Assembly: GCF_002934545.1 (NCBI RefSeq)
Contig: NZ_PTJA01000005.1
Location: 124,001-188,000 of the forward strand
Length of the DNA: 64,000 nt
Origin: Lacrimispora xylanisolvens
Lineage (GTDB): Bacteria > Bacillota > Clostridia > Lachnospirales > Lachnospiraceae
Direction of reading: 5' to 3'
The notes under the pieces were generated by a model. That model was not told where the DNA came from. It saw only the letters and a list, made by a program, of their open reading frames with translations, and did not search any database. A program made the translations under genes and the position numbers. Positions within the stretch are counted from its first letter, which is position 1. Every line of letters starts with the position of its first letter. This document shows positions 18,063 through 26,944 of the stretch, piece after piece.

Positions 18063-18977
18063 TTATTTTAAAAATACGGAATTACTGTTATTTTTATTCT
18101 CCCTCACTTCCAGCTGGGAAATGCTGTGTACAAACTTGGAAAACGTGGAGTAACCGTAATCCTTTACTTTAAAATCAGTAAATTTACGATGCATTCCATT
18201 TCCAAGAGCAGCCAGCTCCATTCCATTTTTACCACTGCCTTTTACCAGTTTTACAGCATAATCATCAAGTTCCTGCTTTCTGGTACGATTATCCTTCATA
18301 CGGACAGTCACCACATTGCTGGTCTTTCTCAGTTCAAAACTATCCATCTCTTCCAGAAATTTGGACAACGAGCTGTATCCGTAATTTCTCACGTCAAAAT
18401 CCGAATATTTTTTAACCAGACGGTTACCGATTTCTCCCAGGCCAGTTGCCTTGTTCTTATCTTCATTCTCCAGAATAATGGAAGCAATATCCTGTTCAAT
18501 CACTTCTTTTCCAATGGCGCCACCGCCAGTTCCCTCTTCGTCCTGATCCAGTAAAACTTCAAGATTGGTAAATACGGTACAGGCAGCACGGAAAGACTTG
18601 GGTGTTTTTTCCTCTCCCATTCCAATAACTTCCTTACCTGATTCCCGCAGACGGCTGGCAAGACGGGTAAAATCGCTGTCACTGGAAACAATACAGAATC
18701 CATCTACGTTATCCGTATAAAGCAAATCCATAGCATCGATAATCAGAGCGGAATCAGTTGCATTCTTTCCTACTGTATTGGAAAACTGCTGAATCGGTGT
18801 GATGGAATTCTCAAGAAGCTCCATCTTCCATTTGCCCATCTGGGCGCTTGTCCAGTCACCGTAGATTCTTTTGTATGTAATTACTCCGTATCGGGTCATC
18901 TCATCCAGAATACACGTAATGTACTTGGCGGATATATTATCCGAATCAATCAAAACTGCAAATTTCTTATCACTCAA
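18063..18977 (-). CDS. NYN (PIN-like) domain protein with two OST-HTH/LOTUS domains
   Basis: 304 residues. The N-terminal NYN domain (about 1-150) carries the acidic nuclease-type residues in VLIDSDNIS, DSALIIDAMD and SSDSDFTRLA. Two related OST-HTH repeats follow (about 165-230 and 240-304), each ending in a YGYSSLSKF / YGYSTFSKF motif. NYN domains are predicted metal-dependent RNases, and LOTUS modules bind RNA or partner proteins. A role in RNA turnover is an inference. It is convergent with the FkbM gene and divergent from cotJABC. Confidence 0.88.
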   Translation of the reverse strand: MSDKKFAVLIDSDNISAKYITCILDEMTRYGVITYKRIYGDWTSAQMGKWKMELLENSITPIQQFSNTVGKNATDSALIIDAMDLLYTDNVDGFCIVSSDSDFTRLASRLRESGKEVIGMGEEKTPKSFRAACTVFTNLEVLLDQDEEGTGGGAIGKEVIEQDIASIILENEDKNKATGLGEIGNRLVKKYSDFDVRNYGYSSLSKFLEEMDSFELRKTSNVVTVRMKDNRTRKQELDDYAVKLVKGSGKNGMELAALGNGMHRKFTDFKVKDYGYSTFSKFVHSISQLEVRENKNNSNSVFLK

Positions 18978-19173
18978 TCGTCTGCTCTCCCGTCATAATT
19001 GTTTTAAATTTTATGTCAATTCCCTTGACTTTGTCTCTATTATATTTCATTTTCCTCATTATTACAATAACATCACAATGGGTAATCTGGGATAATTTTT
19101 GCAAAGTAAATTTTTAATTTTACTCCATAATAAAAAAGAGTTAAAGAATTCATCAAAAGAAGGGAGTGTTACT

Positions 19174-19371
19174 ATGAATTCAGTAGCTGTAAAGGAATGT
19201 GAATGTGAATGTGAAACTGCAACACCCAGCAAAACCGTAGCATTAGCCATAGCAACCGTTCCCATGCAGCCTTGGGAACAGCCTTACGATCCTAAAACTG
19301 CTTTAAAACACGGAACCATATTCCCCAGTCTTGATTTGCCATTTTACGTAACAGGAGGGGAACAGCCATGA
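19174..19371 (+). CDS. cotJA: Spore coat-associated protein CotJA
   Basis: 65 residues. The proline/aromatic core VPMQPWEQPYDP and GTIFPSLDLPFY is diagnostic of CotJA. The N-terminus is unusual, with an alternating Cys-Glu stretch CECECE at about residues 10-15. It is first of three genes that match Bacillus cotJABC in order and size. Its TGA overlaps the cotJB ATG. Expression in the mother cell during sporulation is expected from the family; no clear sporulation promoter was pinned down. Confidence 0.92.
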   Translation: MNSVAVKECECECETATPSKTVALAIATVPMQPWEQPYDPKTALKHGTIFPSLDLPFYVTGGEQP

Positions 19372-19664
19372 TTGATCAAAAGAACCTGCTCAGTCAGATA
19401 ACTGAAATCAGCTTTACCGTAAATGATTTAAACCTTTATTTAGATACCCATCCTCTCGATGAAAACGCTCTGAACGCTTTTAAGGACGCGATGACCCAGA
19501 GGAAACAGCTTCTTCAAACCTATGCAGATAATTTTGAGCCCCTCACCATGAACTGTATCTGCCCTGACAGCAACAATAAGACTAAATCACACACAAAATA
19601 TCCGGATCAGAGACATTTTACCTGGAGTGACGGACCTCTTCCATGGGAAGGAGGTGTATTCTGA
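19368..19664 (+). CDS. cotJB: Spore coat protein CotJB
   Basis: 98 residues: a helical N-terminal half (about 1-60) and a C-terminal tail ending in FTWSDGPLPWEGGVF, the conserved CotJB end. It overlaps cotJA by 4 bases and cotJC by 1 base, so all three are translationally coupled. CotJB is part of the inner spore coat complex. A GGAGGGG site precedes its ATG inside cotJA. Confidence 0.92.
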   Translation: MIDQKNLLSQITEISFTVNDLNLYLDTHPLDENALNAFKDAMTQRKQLLQTYADNFEPLTMNCICPDSNNKTKSHTKYPDQRHFTWSDGPLPWEGGVF

Positions 19665-20281
19665 TGTGGACCTATGAAAAAAGACTGCAATTTCCTGTAA
19701 ATATAAAAAATACCTGTCCCAAAACAGCTTCTCTTATAATCAGCCAGTTTGGCGGACCTGACGGAGAACTGGCAGCTTCCATGCGTTATCTTTCCCAAAG
19801 ATATACCATGCCATGCAAGGAAGTGGGAGGACTTTTAACCGATATCGGAACGGAAGAGCTGGGGCATTTGGAGATGATCTGCTCCATTATTTACCAGCTT
19901 ACAAAAAACCTGACCATTGAACAGGCAAAAACGGCTGGTTTTGATGCTTATTATATCGATCATACTACCGCTTTATGGCCTATGGCTGCCGGAGGAGTTC
20001 CATTTAATGCCTGTGAATTTCAGTCAAAGGGCGATGCCATCACGGATCTGATAGAAGACCTTGCTGCAGAGCAGAAAGCCAGAACCACTTACGATAATTT
20101 GATTCGTATGATTGCAGATCCAGATGTAAGAGAGCCCCTTAAATTTCTGCGGGCACGGGAAGTAGTTCACTTCCAGAGATTTGGTGAGGCTCTGGAAAAT
20201 ATAAAGACTACGTTAAATCCGAAAAACTACTATTATTATAATCCTGAATTTGACAAGCAGTTTGTAAAGAAAGAGATGTAA
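19664..20281 (+). CDS. cotJC: Spore coat manganese catalase-like protein CotJC
   Basis: 205 residues with a ferritin-like four-helix bundle of the manganese catalase family. Candidate dimetal ligands lie in TDIGTEELGHLEM, DLAAEQKARTTY and REVVHFQRFGEAL. In Bacillus the homologue is a spore-coat component; catalase activity is plausible because the ligands are retained. The ATG at 19664 follows GGAGG. A longer frame from 19643 would start inside cotJB without need. A strong bidirectional terminator follows. Confidence 0.93.
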   Translation: MWTYEKRLQFPVNIKNTCPKTASLIISQFGGPDGELAASMRYLSQRYTMPCKEVGGLLTDIGTEELGHLEMICSIIYQLTKNLTIEQAKTAGFDAYYIDHTTALWPMAAGGVPFNACEFQSKGDAITDLIEDLAAEQKARTTYDNLIRMIADPDVREPLKFLRAREVVHFQRFGEALENIKTTLNPKNYYYYNPEFDKQFVKKEM

Positions 20282-20296
20282 GATTCTATAATCAAA

Positions 20297-20336
20297 AAAT
20301 CACCTTTCGTTGCTTATTAGTAGCGAAAGGTGATTT
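20297..20336 (+). terminator. Bidirectional terminator after cotJABC
   Basis: AAATCACCTTTCG pairs perfectly with CGAAAGGTGATTT around a 14-base loop between convergent genes. It also serves the carB side. Confidence 0.85.
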
Positions 20337-20350
20337 AAATCTATAGAATG

Positions 20351-20659
20351 TTAACGCTGTTCTTCATAGCTGTATTTCAACAGCTCATATATTTCATCTG
20401 TTACCCGATCATCTTTATAATACTCATCAAGAAGGCTGATGATTTTTGCTGCATATTCCGACGGAACCGGACATGCTGCAACTGCCTCATGAAAATCCTT
20501 CTTCATATCACTGACCATTTCCTTTTTTTCCGGAACAGGCAGACCGTAGATCTTATAAAGCATTCCCATGGCCGCACACGCCTCATTGGGGGATGTTAAA
20601 GGCGCGTTTTCAAACCTGGTTTTAATTTCTACAGCCTGTTTATTAATATAAAATACCAT
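20351..20659 (-). CDS. Small acidic protein downstream of carB, function unknown
   Basis: 102 residues, no signal peptide or membrane segment, predicted mostly helical. It begins MVFYINKQAVEIK and has two acidic helices toward the end. It starts 15 bases after the carB stop and ends at a terminator, so it is most likely the last gene of the carAB transcript. I do not recognise a family. Confidence 0.7.
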   Translation of the reverse strand: MVFYINKQAVEIKTRFENAPLTSPNEACAAMGMLYKIYGLPVPEKKEMVSDMKKDFHEAVAACPVPSEYAAKIISLLDEYYKDDRVTDEIYELLKYSYEEQR

Positions 20660-20673
20660 AATATTTTAATTCC

Positions 20674-23600
20674 TTATACATTTTTCACTAACGCAATGTC
20701 AATCAGGGTGAGTTCCTTCGCTCTGTTCTCCATACTGGTTACAAGTGCTGCTGCCGTATCCAGGGACGTAAGCACGGTTACTCCGGTTTCAATGGCATTT
20801 CTTCGGATCACAAATCCATCCTTGCATCTGTCTGCGCCCTGAGGCGGTGTATCGATAACCAGGTCAATCTCATGACCCAGAATCAGATCCAGGAGGTTGG
20901 GGGACTCCTGCTCCAGCTTGCGCACCTGGAATGCCTTGATTCCGTTATCGTTTAATACTTTGGCGGTACCAGCAGTAGAGAAGATCTTGTAGCCCTGATC
21001 TTTAAATCTGCGGGCAATGTCGATAATTTCTTCTTTATCAGAATCTTTTACGGTTATGATCATGTTCTTATGCTTTGGAAGCTTGATACCTGATCCTGCA
21101 AATGCTTTATAAAGTGCCTCATTAAAGGTCTTTGCGATTCCCAGGCACTCTCCGGTGGATTTCATCTCAGGTCCCAGGCTGATATCTGCGCCACGGATCT
21201 TTTCAAACGAGAATACCGGCATCTTAACCGCGATATAATCTGCTTCCGGCTGAAGTCCTGGCTTATAACCAAGCTCTTTTATGGTATGACCGCAGATAAC
21301 TCTGGTTGCCAGGGGAACAATGGGGATTCCAGTCACCTTGCTGATATATGGCACCGTACGGGAAGAACGTGGATTTACTTCGATGACATAAACATCTTCT
21401 CCGCTGACAATAAACTGAATGTTGATCATTCCCTTTACATGAAGTGCTCTTGCAAGTCTTCTGGTATATTCTACAAGCTTGTCCTTGATGTCTTCATTTA
21501 AGCTCTGAGCCGGATATACAGAGATACTGTCGCCGGAGTGAACGCCTGCACGCTCGATGTGTTCCATGATTCCCGGTATGAGTATATCTTCTCCGTCACA
21601 GACTGCATCTACCTCGATTTCTTTGCCTACGATATATTTATCTACTAAAATCGGGTGTTCCTGAGCAATCTGGTTGATGATGGCGATAAATTCATCAATA
21701 TCCTGATCGGAAATAGCGATCTGCATTCCCTGACCTCCCAGTACGTAGGAAGGTCTCACGAGAACCGGATAACCAAGTTTTGCAGCTGCCTTCTTAGCCT
21801 CTTCTGCTGTATAGACGGTCTGGCCTGCAGGCCTTGGAATCTGACATTCTTCCAGAATCTTATCAAACAGTTCCCGGTCTTCTGCCGCATCCACATCTTC
21901 TGCTGCTGTTCCAAGAATGGGAACTCCCATCTTCATCAGCGCCTCTGTCAGCTTGATGGCTGTCTGGCCGCCGAACTGTACCACTGCTCCGTCTGGTTTT
22001 TCAATATCAACAATGCTCTCCACATCTTCCGGAGTAAGGGGCTCAAAATACAGCTTATCTGCAATGTCAAAATCCGTACTGACTGTTTCCGGATTGTTAT
22101 TGATAATGATAGTCTCATATCCTTCTTTGCTGAAACTCCAGGTACTGTGAACGGAACAGAAGTCAAATTCAATTCCCTGACCGATTCGGATCGGACCGGA
22201 GCCTAATACCAGAACCTTTTTTCTTCCTGTTGTCTGTTCTGCCTCATTTTCACTTCCAAAGCAGGAGTAGTAATATGGTGTCTCAGCCGCAAACTCTGCC
22301 GCACAGGTGTCTACCATCTTAAAGGCAGCGGTTATCCCGTTTTCTTTTCTGGTCTGATGGATTTCTTCTATAGATATACCTGTCAGCTTTGAAATGACTG
22401 TATCCGGGAATTCCAGTCTCTTTGCTTCTTTTAAAAGCTCGGTGGTGAGAGGTCCCTTCTTTAAGGCTTCCTCCATCTCCACCAGAATTGCCAGCTTATC
22501 AATAAACCACACATCAATCTTTGTGATGTCATGAATGAGCTCATAGGTAAAGCCTCTTCTTAATGCTTCTGCAATCACCCAGATTCTTCTGTCATCTACC
22601 AGATGAAGGGTTTCTGTCAGCTGATCATCGGTAAGCCCTGTAAAATCATAAGACATTAAGCTGTCTACATGCTGCTCCAGGGAACGGATTGCTTTCATTA
22701 GGCCGCCTTCAAAATTGGTACAGATACTCATTACCTCACCGGTTGCCTTCATCTGGGTTCCAAGGGTTCTCTTGGCACTTAAAAACTTGTCAAAGGGAAG
22801 GCGTGGCATCTTAACCACACAGTAATCCAGCATGGGCTCAAAACTTGCATAGGTTTTCCTGGTTACGGCATTTTTAATCTCATCAAGAGTGTATCCCAGA
22901 GCGATCTTAGCTGCAACCTTGGCGATGGGGTATCCGGTTGCTTTGGAAGCAAGAGCGGAAGAACGGCTCACTCGTGGATTTACCTCGATTACACAGTATT
23001 CAAAGCTTTCCGGGTGCAGAGCATACTGAACATTGCAGCCTCCTGTTATGCCTAATTCGCTGATAATCTTTAATGCAGAGGTACGAAGCATCTGGTATTC
23101 CTTATCTCCCAGTGTCTGGGAAGGAGCCACTACGATGCTGTCGCCTGTATGAACCCCTACCGGATCCAGGTTTTCCATGTTGCAGACGGTAATTACATTG
23201 CCTGCACCATCCCGCATTACTTCATATTCAATCTCTTTCCAGCCTGCGATGCAGCGTTCCACAAGAACCTGACCCACACGGGATAAACGGAGTCCGTTTT
23301 CCAGGATTTCCCGGCACTGTGCCGGATTTTCAGCAATTCCGCCGCCTGAGCCTCCCAGTGTATATGCAGGACGTAACACGATGGGATAACCGATCTGCTC
23401 GGCGATTCTTAATCCATCTTCCACATTTTCAACGATATCCGAAGGAGCTACCGGCTCACCGATCTTCTCCATGGTTTCCTTAAACATCTCCCGGTCTTCT
23501 GCCTTTTTAATGGTCAGGGCAGTGGTTCCGATGAGGCGGACATTATTCTTTTCAAAAAATCCCTTATCTTCCAGCTCCATGGCAAGGTTTAAGCCTGCCT

Positions 23601-23877
23601 GGCCTCCCAGTGTAGGGAGAACGCTGTCTGGTTTTTCTTTTAAAATCAGCTGTTCCACAACCTCTACTGTCAGCGGCTCGATATAAACCTTATCTGCAAT
23701 ATCTTTATCTGTCATGATGGTCGCAGGATTGGAGTTTAAAAGCACAACTTCAATTCCTTCTTCTTTTAAAGAACGGCATGCCTGGGTTCCGGCATAATCA
23801 AATTCTGCTGCCTGACCGATGATAATCGGACCGGATCCAAGGACTAGTACTTTTTTGATCTCCTGATTCTTAGGCAT
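20674..23877 (-). CDS. carB: Carbamoyl-phosphate synthase, large subunit
   Basis: 1067 residues, full length. There are two homologous ATP-grasp halves, each beginning with a VLVLGSGP motif (about residues 10 and 555): the first phosphorylates bicarbonate and the second carbamate. The C-terminal allosteric MGS-like domain (about 930-1067) holds [12 protein letters not shown]. The enzyme makes carbamoyl phosphate for pyrimidine and arginine synthesis, using ammonia tunnelled from CarA. It overlaps carA by 8 bases. No pyr or arg genes are adjacent in the window. Confidence 0.97.
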   Translation of the reverse strand: MPKNQEIKKVLVLGSGPIIIGQAAEFDYAGTQACRSLKEEGIEVVLLNSNPATIMTDKDIADKVYIEPLTVEVVEQLILKEKPDSVLPTLGGQAGLNLAMELEDKGFFEKNNVRLIGTTALTIKKAEDREMFKETMEKIGEPVAPSDIVENVEDGLRIAEQIGYPIVLRPAYTLGGSGGGIAENPAQCREILENGLRLSRVGQVLVERCIAGWKEIEYEVMRDGAGNVITVCNMENLDPVGVHTGDSIVVAPSQTLGDKEYQMLRTSALKIISELGITGGCNVQYALHPESFEYCVIEVNPRVSRSSALASKATGYPIAKVAAKIALGYTLDEIKNAVTRKTYASFEPMLDYCVVKMPRLPFDKFLSAKRTLGTQMKATGEVMSICTNFEGGLMKAIRSLEQHVDSLMSYDFTGLTDDQLTETLHLVDDRRIWVIAEALRRGFTYELIHDITKIDVWFIDKLAILVEMEEALKKGPLTTELLKEAKRLEFPDTVISKLTGISIEEIHQTRKENGITAAFKMVDTCAAEFAAETPYYYSCFGSENEAEQTTGRKKVLVLGSGPIRIGQGIEFDFCSVHSTWSFSKEGYETIIINNNPETVSTDFDIADKLYFEPLTPEDVESIVDIEKPDGAVVQFGGQTAIKLTEALMKMGVPILGTAAEDVDAAEDRELFDKILEECQIPRPAGQTVYTAEEAKKAAAKLGYPVLVRPSYVLGGQGMQIAISDQDIDEFIAIINQIAQEHPILVDKYIVGKEIEVDAVCDGEDILIPGIMEHIERAGVHSGDSISVYPAQSLNEDIKDKLVEYTRRLARALHVKGMINIQFIVSGEDVYVIEVNPRSSRTVPYISKVTGIPIVPLATRVICGHTIKELGYKPGLQPEADYIAVKMPVFSFEKIRGADISLGPEMKSTGECLGIAKTFNEALYKAFAGSGIKLPKHKNMIITVKDSDKEEIIDIARRFKDQGYKIFSTAGTAKVLNDNGIKAFQVRKLEQESPNLLDLILGHEIDLVIDTPPQGADRCKDGFVIRRNAIETGVTVLTSLDTAAALVTSMENRAKELTLIDIALVKNV

Positions 23878-24955
23878 TCTTTCCCACCTCCATCATATTA
23901 ATAAAACGGTCAAATAAGTAGCTGGAATCCTGAGGTCCGGGGCAGGCTTCCGGGTGGTACTGTACGGTAAATATGTTCTTTCCGGTATATTTCATGCCTT
24001 CGTTTGTTCCGTCGTTGACGTTAACAAATGCAGGAACTGCCACAGCCGGATCCACAGTATCCTCATCTACCACATATCCGTGGTTCTGAGAAGAGATATA
24101 GACTCTTCCGGTTTCCAGATCTTTAACCGGGTGATTGCCGCCTCTGTGTCCGTATTTCAGCTTATGGGTATCAGCGCCTGTGGCCAGTGCCATCAGCTGG
24201 TGTCCCAGACAGATTGCAAAGATGGGAACCTGTGATTCATACAGCTTGCGGATTTCCTTAATAATCTCCGTACACTCCTTTGGATCTCCAGGGCCGTTTG
24301 ACAGCATAATTCCATCTGGATTTGTGGAAAGAATTACTTCTGCTTTCGTATCCGCAGGATATACAGTAACCTCACAGCCTCTTTCATTTAAAGACCGTGC
24401 AATATTCTTTTTCGCTCCTAAATCTAACAGCGCCACCCGCTTGCCTTCACCGGGAAGCACATAAGATTCTTTACAGGTGGTTGCTTTCACAACGCCCGTT
24501 ACGGAATAAGTTTTCATACGCGAAATGACTTCGTCAAGATCAAATCCTTCATCGGTTGTGATCATGCCGTTCATTGTACCTTTTTCTCTTAAGATTTTTG
24601 TTAGGGCTCTCGTATCGATACCACTGATACCTGGAATGTCGTTAATTTCTAAGAAATGCTGAATGGTATCCTCGCTTCTAAAGTTGCTGGGGATTCTAGA
24701 TAATTCTCTGACAATGTAGCCATCCGGCCAAGGTTTGTATGACTCCATATCTTCCTGACAAATGCCGTAATTACCAATTAGCGGATATGTCATCACAACT
24801 GCCTGTCCCGCATAGGATGGGTCGGTGAGGACTTCTAAATAACCCGTCATGGAAGTATTAAATACGATCTCACTGATCACTTCCCGTTTTGAACCAATGC
24901 TCGTGCCTGTAAAAACAGTGCCGTCTTCCAGTATTAAAAAAGCTTTCATACGCAA
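23870..24955 (-). CDS. carA: Carbamoyl-phosphate synthase, small (glutaminase) subunit
   Basis: 361 residues. The N-terminal CarA domain begins [13 protein letters not shown]. The C-terminal class I glutamine amidotransferase has nucleophile Cys in [12 protein letters not shown] and the His/Glu pair in [11 protein letters not shown]. It releases ammonia for CarB. Two starts compete: TTG at 24955 has AGGA 8 bases upstream, and the more family-like ATG at 24949 has a 14-base gap. The promoter lies about 160 bases upstream, and the leader between carries a tandem repeat with short ORFs. Confidence 0.95.
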   Translation of the reverse strand: MRMKAFLILEDGTVFTGTSIGSKREVISEIVFNTSMTGYLEVLTDPSYAGQAVVMTYPLIGNYGICQEDMESYKPWPDGYIVRELSRIPSNFRSEDTIQHFLEINDIPGISGIDTRALTKILREKGTMNGMITTDEGFDLDEVISRMKTYSVTGVVKATTCKESYVLPGEGKRVALLDLGAKKNIARSLNERGCEVTVYPADTKAEVILSTNPDGIMLSNGPGDPKECTEIIKEIRKLYESQVPIFAICLGHQLMALATGADTHKLKYGHRGGNHPVKDLETGRVYISSQNHGYVVDEDTVDPAVAVPAFVNVNDGTNEGMKYTGKNIFTVQYHPEACPGPQDSSYLFDRFINMMEVGKNA

Positions 24956-24967
24956 AGTCCCAATCCT

Positions 24968-25072
24968 TTCTTAATATTTGTCCACGTTCTTTGGACATCA
25001 AGGGATACCCGTAAGGGTGTTTCTTAATATTTGTCCACGTTTTTTGGACATAAAGGGATACCCTTTAAGGTT
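24968..25072 (-). repeat. Tandem repeat of about 53 bases in the carAB leader
   Basis: Two copies, 25072-25021 then 24968-25020, agree at all but about five or six positions. Each transcribed copy holds a GGGTATCCCTT element, then a hairpin of TGTCCA with TGGACA around AAAAACG or AAGAACG, then AAATATTAAGAA. The loops differ while the stem is identical in both. No PyrR-type binding loop was recognised. Confidence 0.85.
24998..25051 (-). CDS. Possible 17-codon upstream ORF in the carAB leader
   Basis: Reads MSKKRGQILRNTLTGIP and stops. AAAGGG sits 9 bases before the ATG. Its TGA overlaps an ATG (24998-24996) in the second repeat copy, whose frame begins MSKERGQILRKDW and runs on into carA in another frame. 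It could be a regulatory leader peptide or an accident of the repeat; no other support is available. Confidence 0.35.
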   Translation of the reverse strand: MSKKRGQILRNTLTGIP

Positions 25073-25110
25073 TAATTTTGAACTGACTGGTATCAGACCA
25101 AATTGAATAG

Positions 25111-25139
25111 ATTATACATTATACCGCGACATTTTTCAA
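25111..25139 (-). promoter_or_regulatory. Sigma-A promoter of carAB
   Basis: TTGAAA (25139-25134), a 17-base spacer and TATAAT (25116-25111). This predicts a start near 25104 and a leader of about 150 bases. Upstream to 25299 the DNA is AT-rich, and I see nothing further in it apart from the RBS of the plus-strand gene at 25300. Confidence 0.75.
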
Positions 25140-25299
25140 CTGTTTTTTTATAATTTATTTATCTACTTTTTATGCATTATTTTTCTGTTTTCAGATATTT
25201 TAATCGGCATATTTGTATATTTATGCAAAATGATTAATATTATACATTTCCGTATACTTTGCATCAACTTCGAACAAACTATACATGAGGTGATAAATC

Positions 25300-25497
25300 A
25301 TGATTGATAACAGCGAACTTCCCATTGGATTTACCATGGAACTGGCACAGCATTCAGACATTATGATACAGTTTGCCGGACTCTCCAAAGAGGATCAGAA
25401 CCGCATCATCAATGGTGCAAGAGAAATTGATAGCCGCGATGAAATGAGAAGCTATGTAGAGTCCATGTTCCATGAACCCAAAACTTCATTCTTTTAA
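25300..25497 (+). CDS. Small conserved-looking acidic protein, function unknown
   Basis: 65 residues, helical, with no membrane segment or signal peptide. It contains ELPIGFTMELAQHSD and LSKEDQNRII followed by an acidic helix. A good ribosome site (GAGGTGA) lies 6 bases before the ATG, and an intrinsic terminator follows the stop at once, so it is very likely expressed. The family is not recognised. It lies divergent from carAB. Confidence 0.75.
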   Translation: MIDNSELPIGFTMELAQHSDIMIQFAGLSKEDQNRIINGAREIDSRDEMRSYVESMFHEPKTSFF

Positions 25498-25544
25498 AAA
25501 AGCCCCCGCAAAAACTTATTTATTTAGTTTTATGCGGGGCTTTT
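25498..25544 (+). terminator. Intrinsic terminator of the 65-residue protein gene
   Basis: AAAAGCCCCCGCA pairs with TGCGGGGCTTTT around an AT-rich loop, with TTTTG following. Confidence 0.8.
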
Positions 25545-25602
25545 GTAATCATTGCCCGGAGCAGCTAATATATTAATAATAATCATTCAATAAGGGGCTA
25601 TT

Positions 25603-26865
25603 ATGAATCCATATATGACCACTGCCCAGGAAACGGCTGCTACCGGCTCTCTTCAGGTAGATGTGGTATCTAATGAGAACAACCACCCCATCGGGGACGC
25701 AGAAGTTACCATTTCCTACACAGGAGATCCAGACAGCATATTAGAAAAGGTTACTACTGACAGTTCCGGTCAGTCCGAAACCGTAAGTTTATCCGCGCCG
25801 CCTGTCGATTTAAGTCTGTCTCCCGGACTGGCACAGCCGTATTCAGAATATTCACTTTTTATTACTGCACAGGGTTATGAACCAGTGGCTATCTCCGGAA
25901 CTCAGATCCTGGCAGATACGGATGCCATTCAGCCTGTCCGCATGACTCCTGTCAAAGACGAGACAACTCCCGATACGCCCATTACCATTCCGGATCATAC
26001 TTTGTACGGCGATTATCCTCCAAAGATAGCAGAGGCCGAGGTAAAGCCTGTTGCAGAAACCGGCGAGATCGTATTAAGCCGGGTTGTTGTTCCACAGACA
26101 ATTATTGTACATGACGGTGTACCCACAGATCCCACGGCCACCAATTATTATGTTCCTTATAGCGATTATATTAAAAATGTGGCCTCCAGTGAAATTTACG
26201 CTACCTGGCCCAGAGAAACAATTATTGCCAATGTTCTGGCAATTATGAGCTTTACGTTAAACCGCGTTTATACGGAATGGTACCGGAATCAGGGTTATGA
26301 CTTTACCATCACTTCCTCTACTGCTTTCGACCATAAATGGATACACGGCAGAAATATTTTTGACAGCATTTCCCAGGTTGTGGATGAAATCTTTAACAGC
26401 TACTTATCAAGGCCCGGAATCAAACAGCCCATTTTAACCCAGTACTGCGATGGCCACCGGGTAACATGTCCTAACTGGATGTCACAATGGGGAAGCTGCA
26501 CCTTAGGGGAACAGGGCTATACTGCCATTGAAATTCTCCGCAACTATTACGGAAGCAACATGTACATCAATACTGCGGAACAGGTTTCCGGTGTTCCTTC
26601 CTCTTTCCCCGGTTATAACTTAACTATAGGTGCCTCTGGAGACAAGGTACGCCAGGTCCAGGAACAGCTTGATACCATTGCCGGAGTTTATACCAGAATC
26701 CCCAGAATCACAGCAGACGGAGTGTTTGGAGAAAACACAGCAGAGGCAGTCCGTCAGTTCCAGTCCATATTTAAACTTCCTGTGACGGGAGTCATTGATT
26801 TTGCTACCTGGTATAAGATCTCTCAGATCTATGTGGGCATTACAAGAATTGCCGAGTATTCTTAA
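25603..26865 (+). CDS. SpoIID-like domain protein with C-terminal peptidoglycan-binding domain
   Basis: 420 residues, no visible signal peptide. Residues about 15-110 form a beta-sandwich of the carboxypeptidase-regulatory type (DAEVTISYTG, ITAQGYEPV). Residues about 185-310 resemble the SpoIID/LytB domain (DYIKNVASSEI, ATWPRETIIANVLAIMSFTLNR). Residues about 345-410 are a peptidoglycan-binding-1 repeat (LTIGASGDKVRQVQEQLD, DGVFGENTAEAVRQFQ). SpoIID enzymes are lytic transglycosylases of engulfment. Without an export signal this protein may act in the spore or leave by lysis; that is inference. It has its own RBS and terminator. Confidence 0.82.
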   Translation: MNPYMTTAQETAATGSLQVDVVSNENNHPIGDAEVTISYTGDPDSILEKVTTDSSGQSETVSLSAPPVDLSLSPGLAQPYSEYSLFITAQGYEPVAISGTQILADTDAIQPVRMTPVKDETTPDTPITIPDHTLYGDYPPKIAEAEVKPVAETGEIVLSRVVVPQTIIVHDGVPTDPTATNYYVPYSDYIKNVASSEIYATWPRETIIANVLAIMSFTLNRVYTEWYRNQGYDFTITSSTAFDHKWIHGRNIFDSISQVVDEIFNSYLSRPGIKQPILTQYCDGHRVTCPNWMSQWGSCTLGEQGYTAIEILRNYYGSNMYINTAEQVSGVPSSFPGYNLTIGASGDKVRQVQEQLDTIAGVYTRIPRITADGVFGENTAEAVRQFQSIFKLPVTGVIDFATWYKISQIYVGITRIAEYS

Positions 26866-26872
26866 ACTAAAT

Positions 26873-26933
26873 AAAAGAGGGATTTTCCGTCAGTTTATTG
26901 ATGAACCGACCGACGAAATATCCCTTTTTTTAT
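26873..26933 (+). terminator. Bidirectional terminator between the SpoIID-like gene and popT
   Basis: AAAGAGGGATTTTCCGTC pairs imperfectly with GACGAAATATCCCTTTTTT between convergent genes, with T-runs on both sides. Confidence 0.75.
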
Positions 26934-26944
26934 TGCTGAAGAAA

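Noticed and set aside
24956-25110. PyrR-binding loop or known pyrimidine attenuator ahead of carAB
   Set aside because: No CCAGAGAGG-type PyrR loop and no terminator with T-run were found in the leader.
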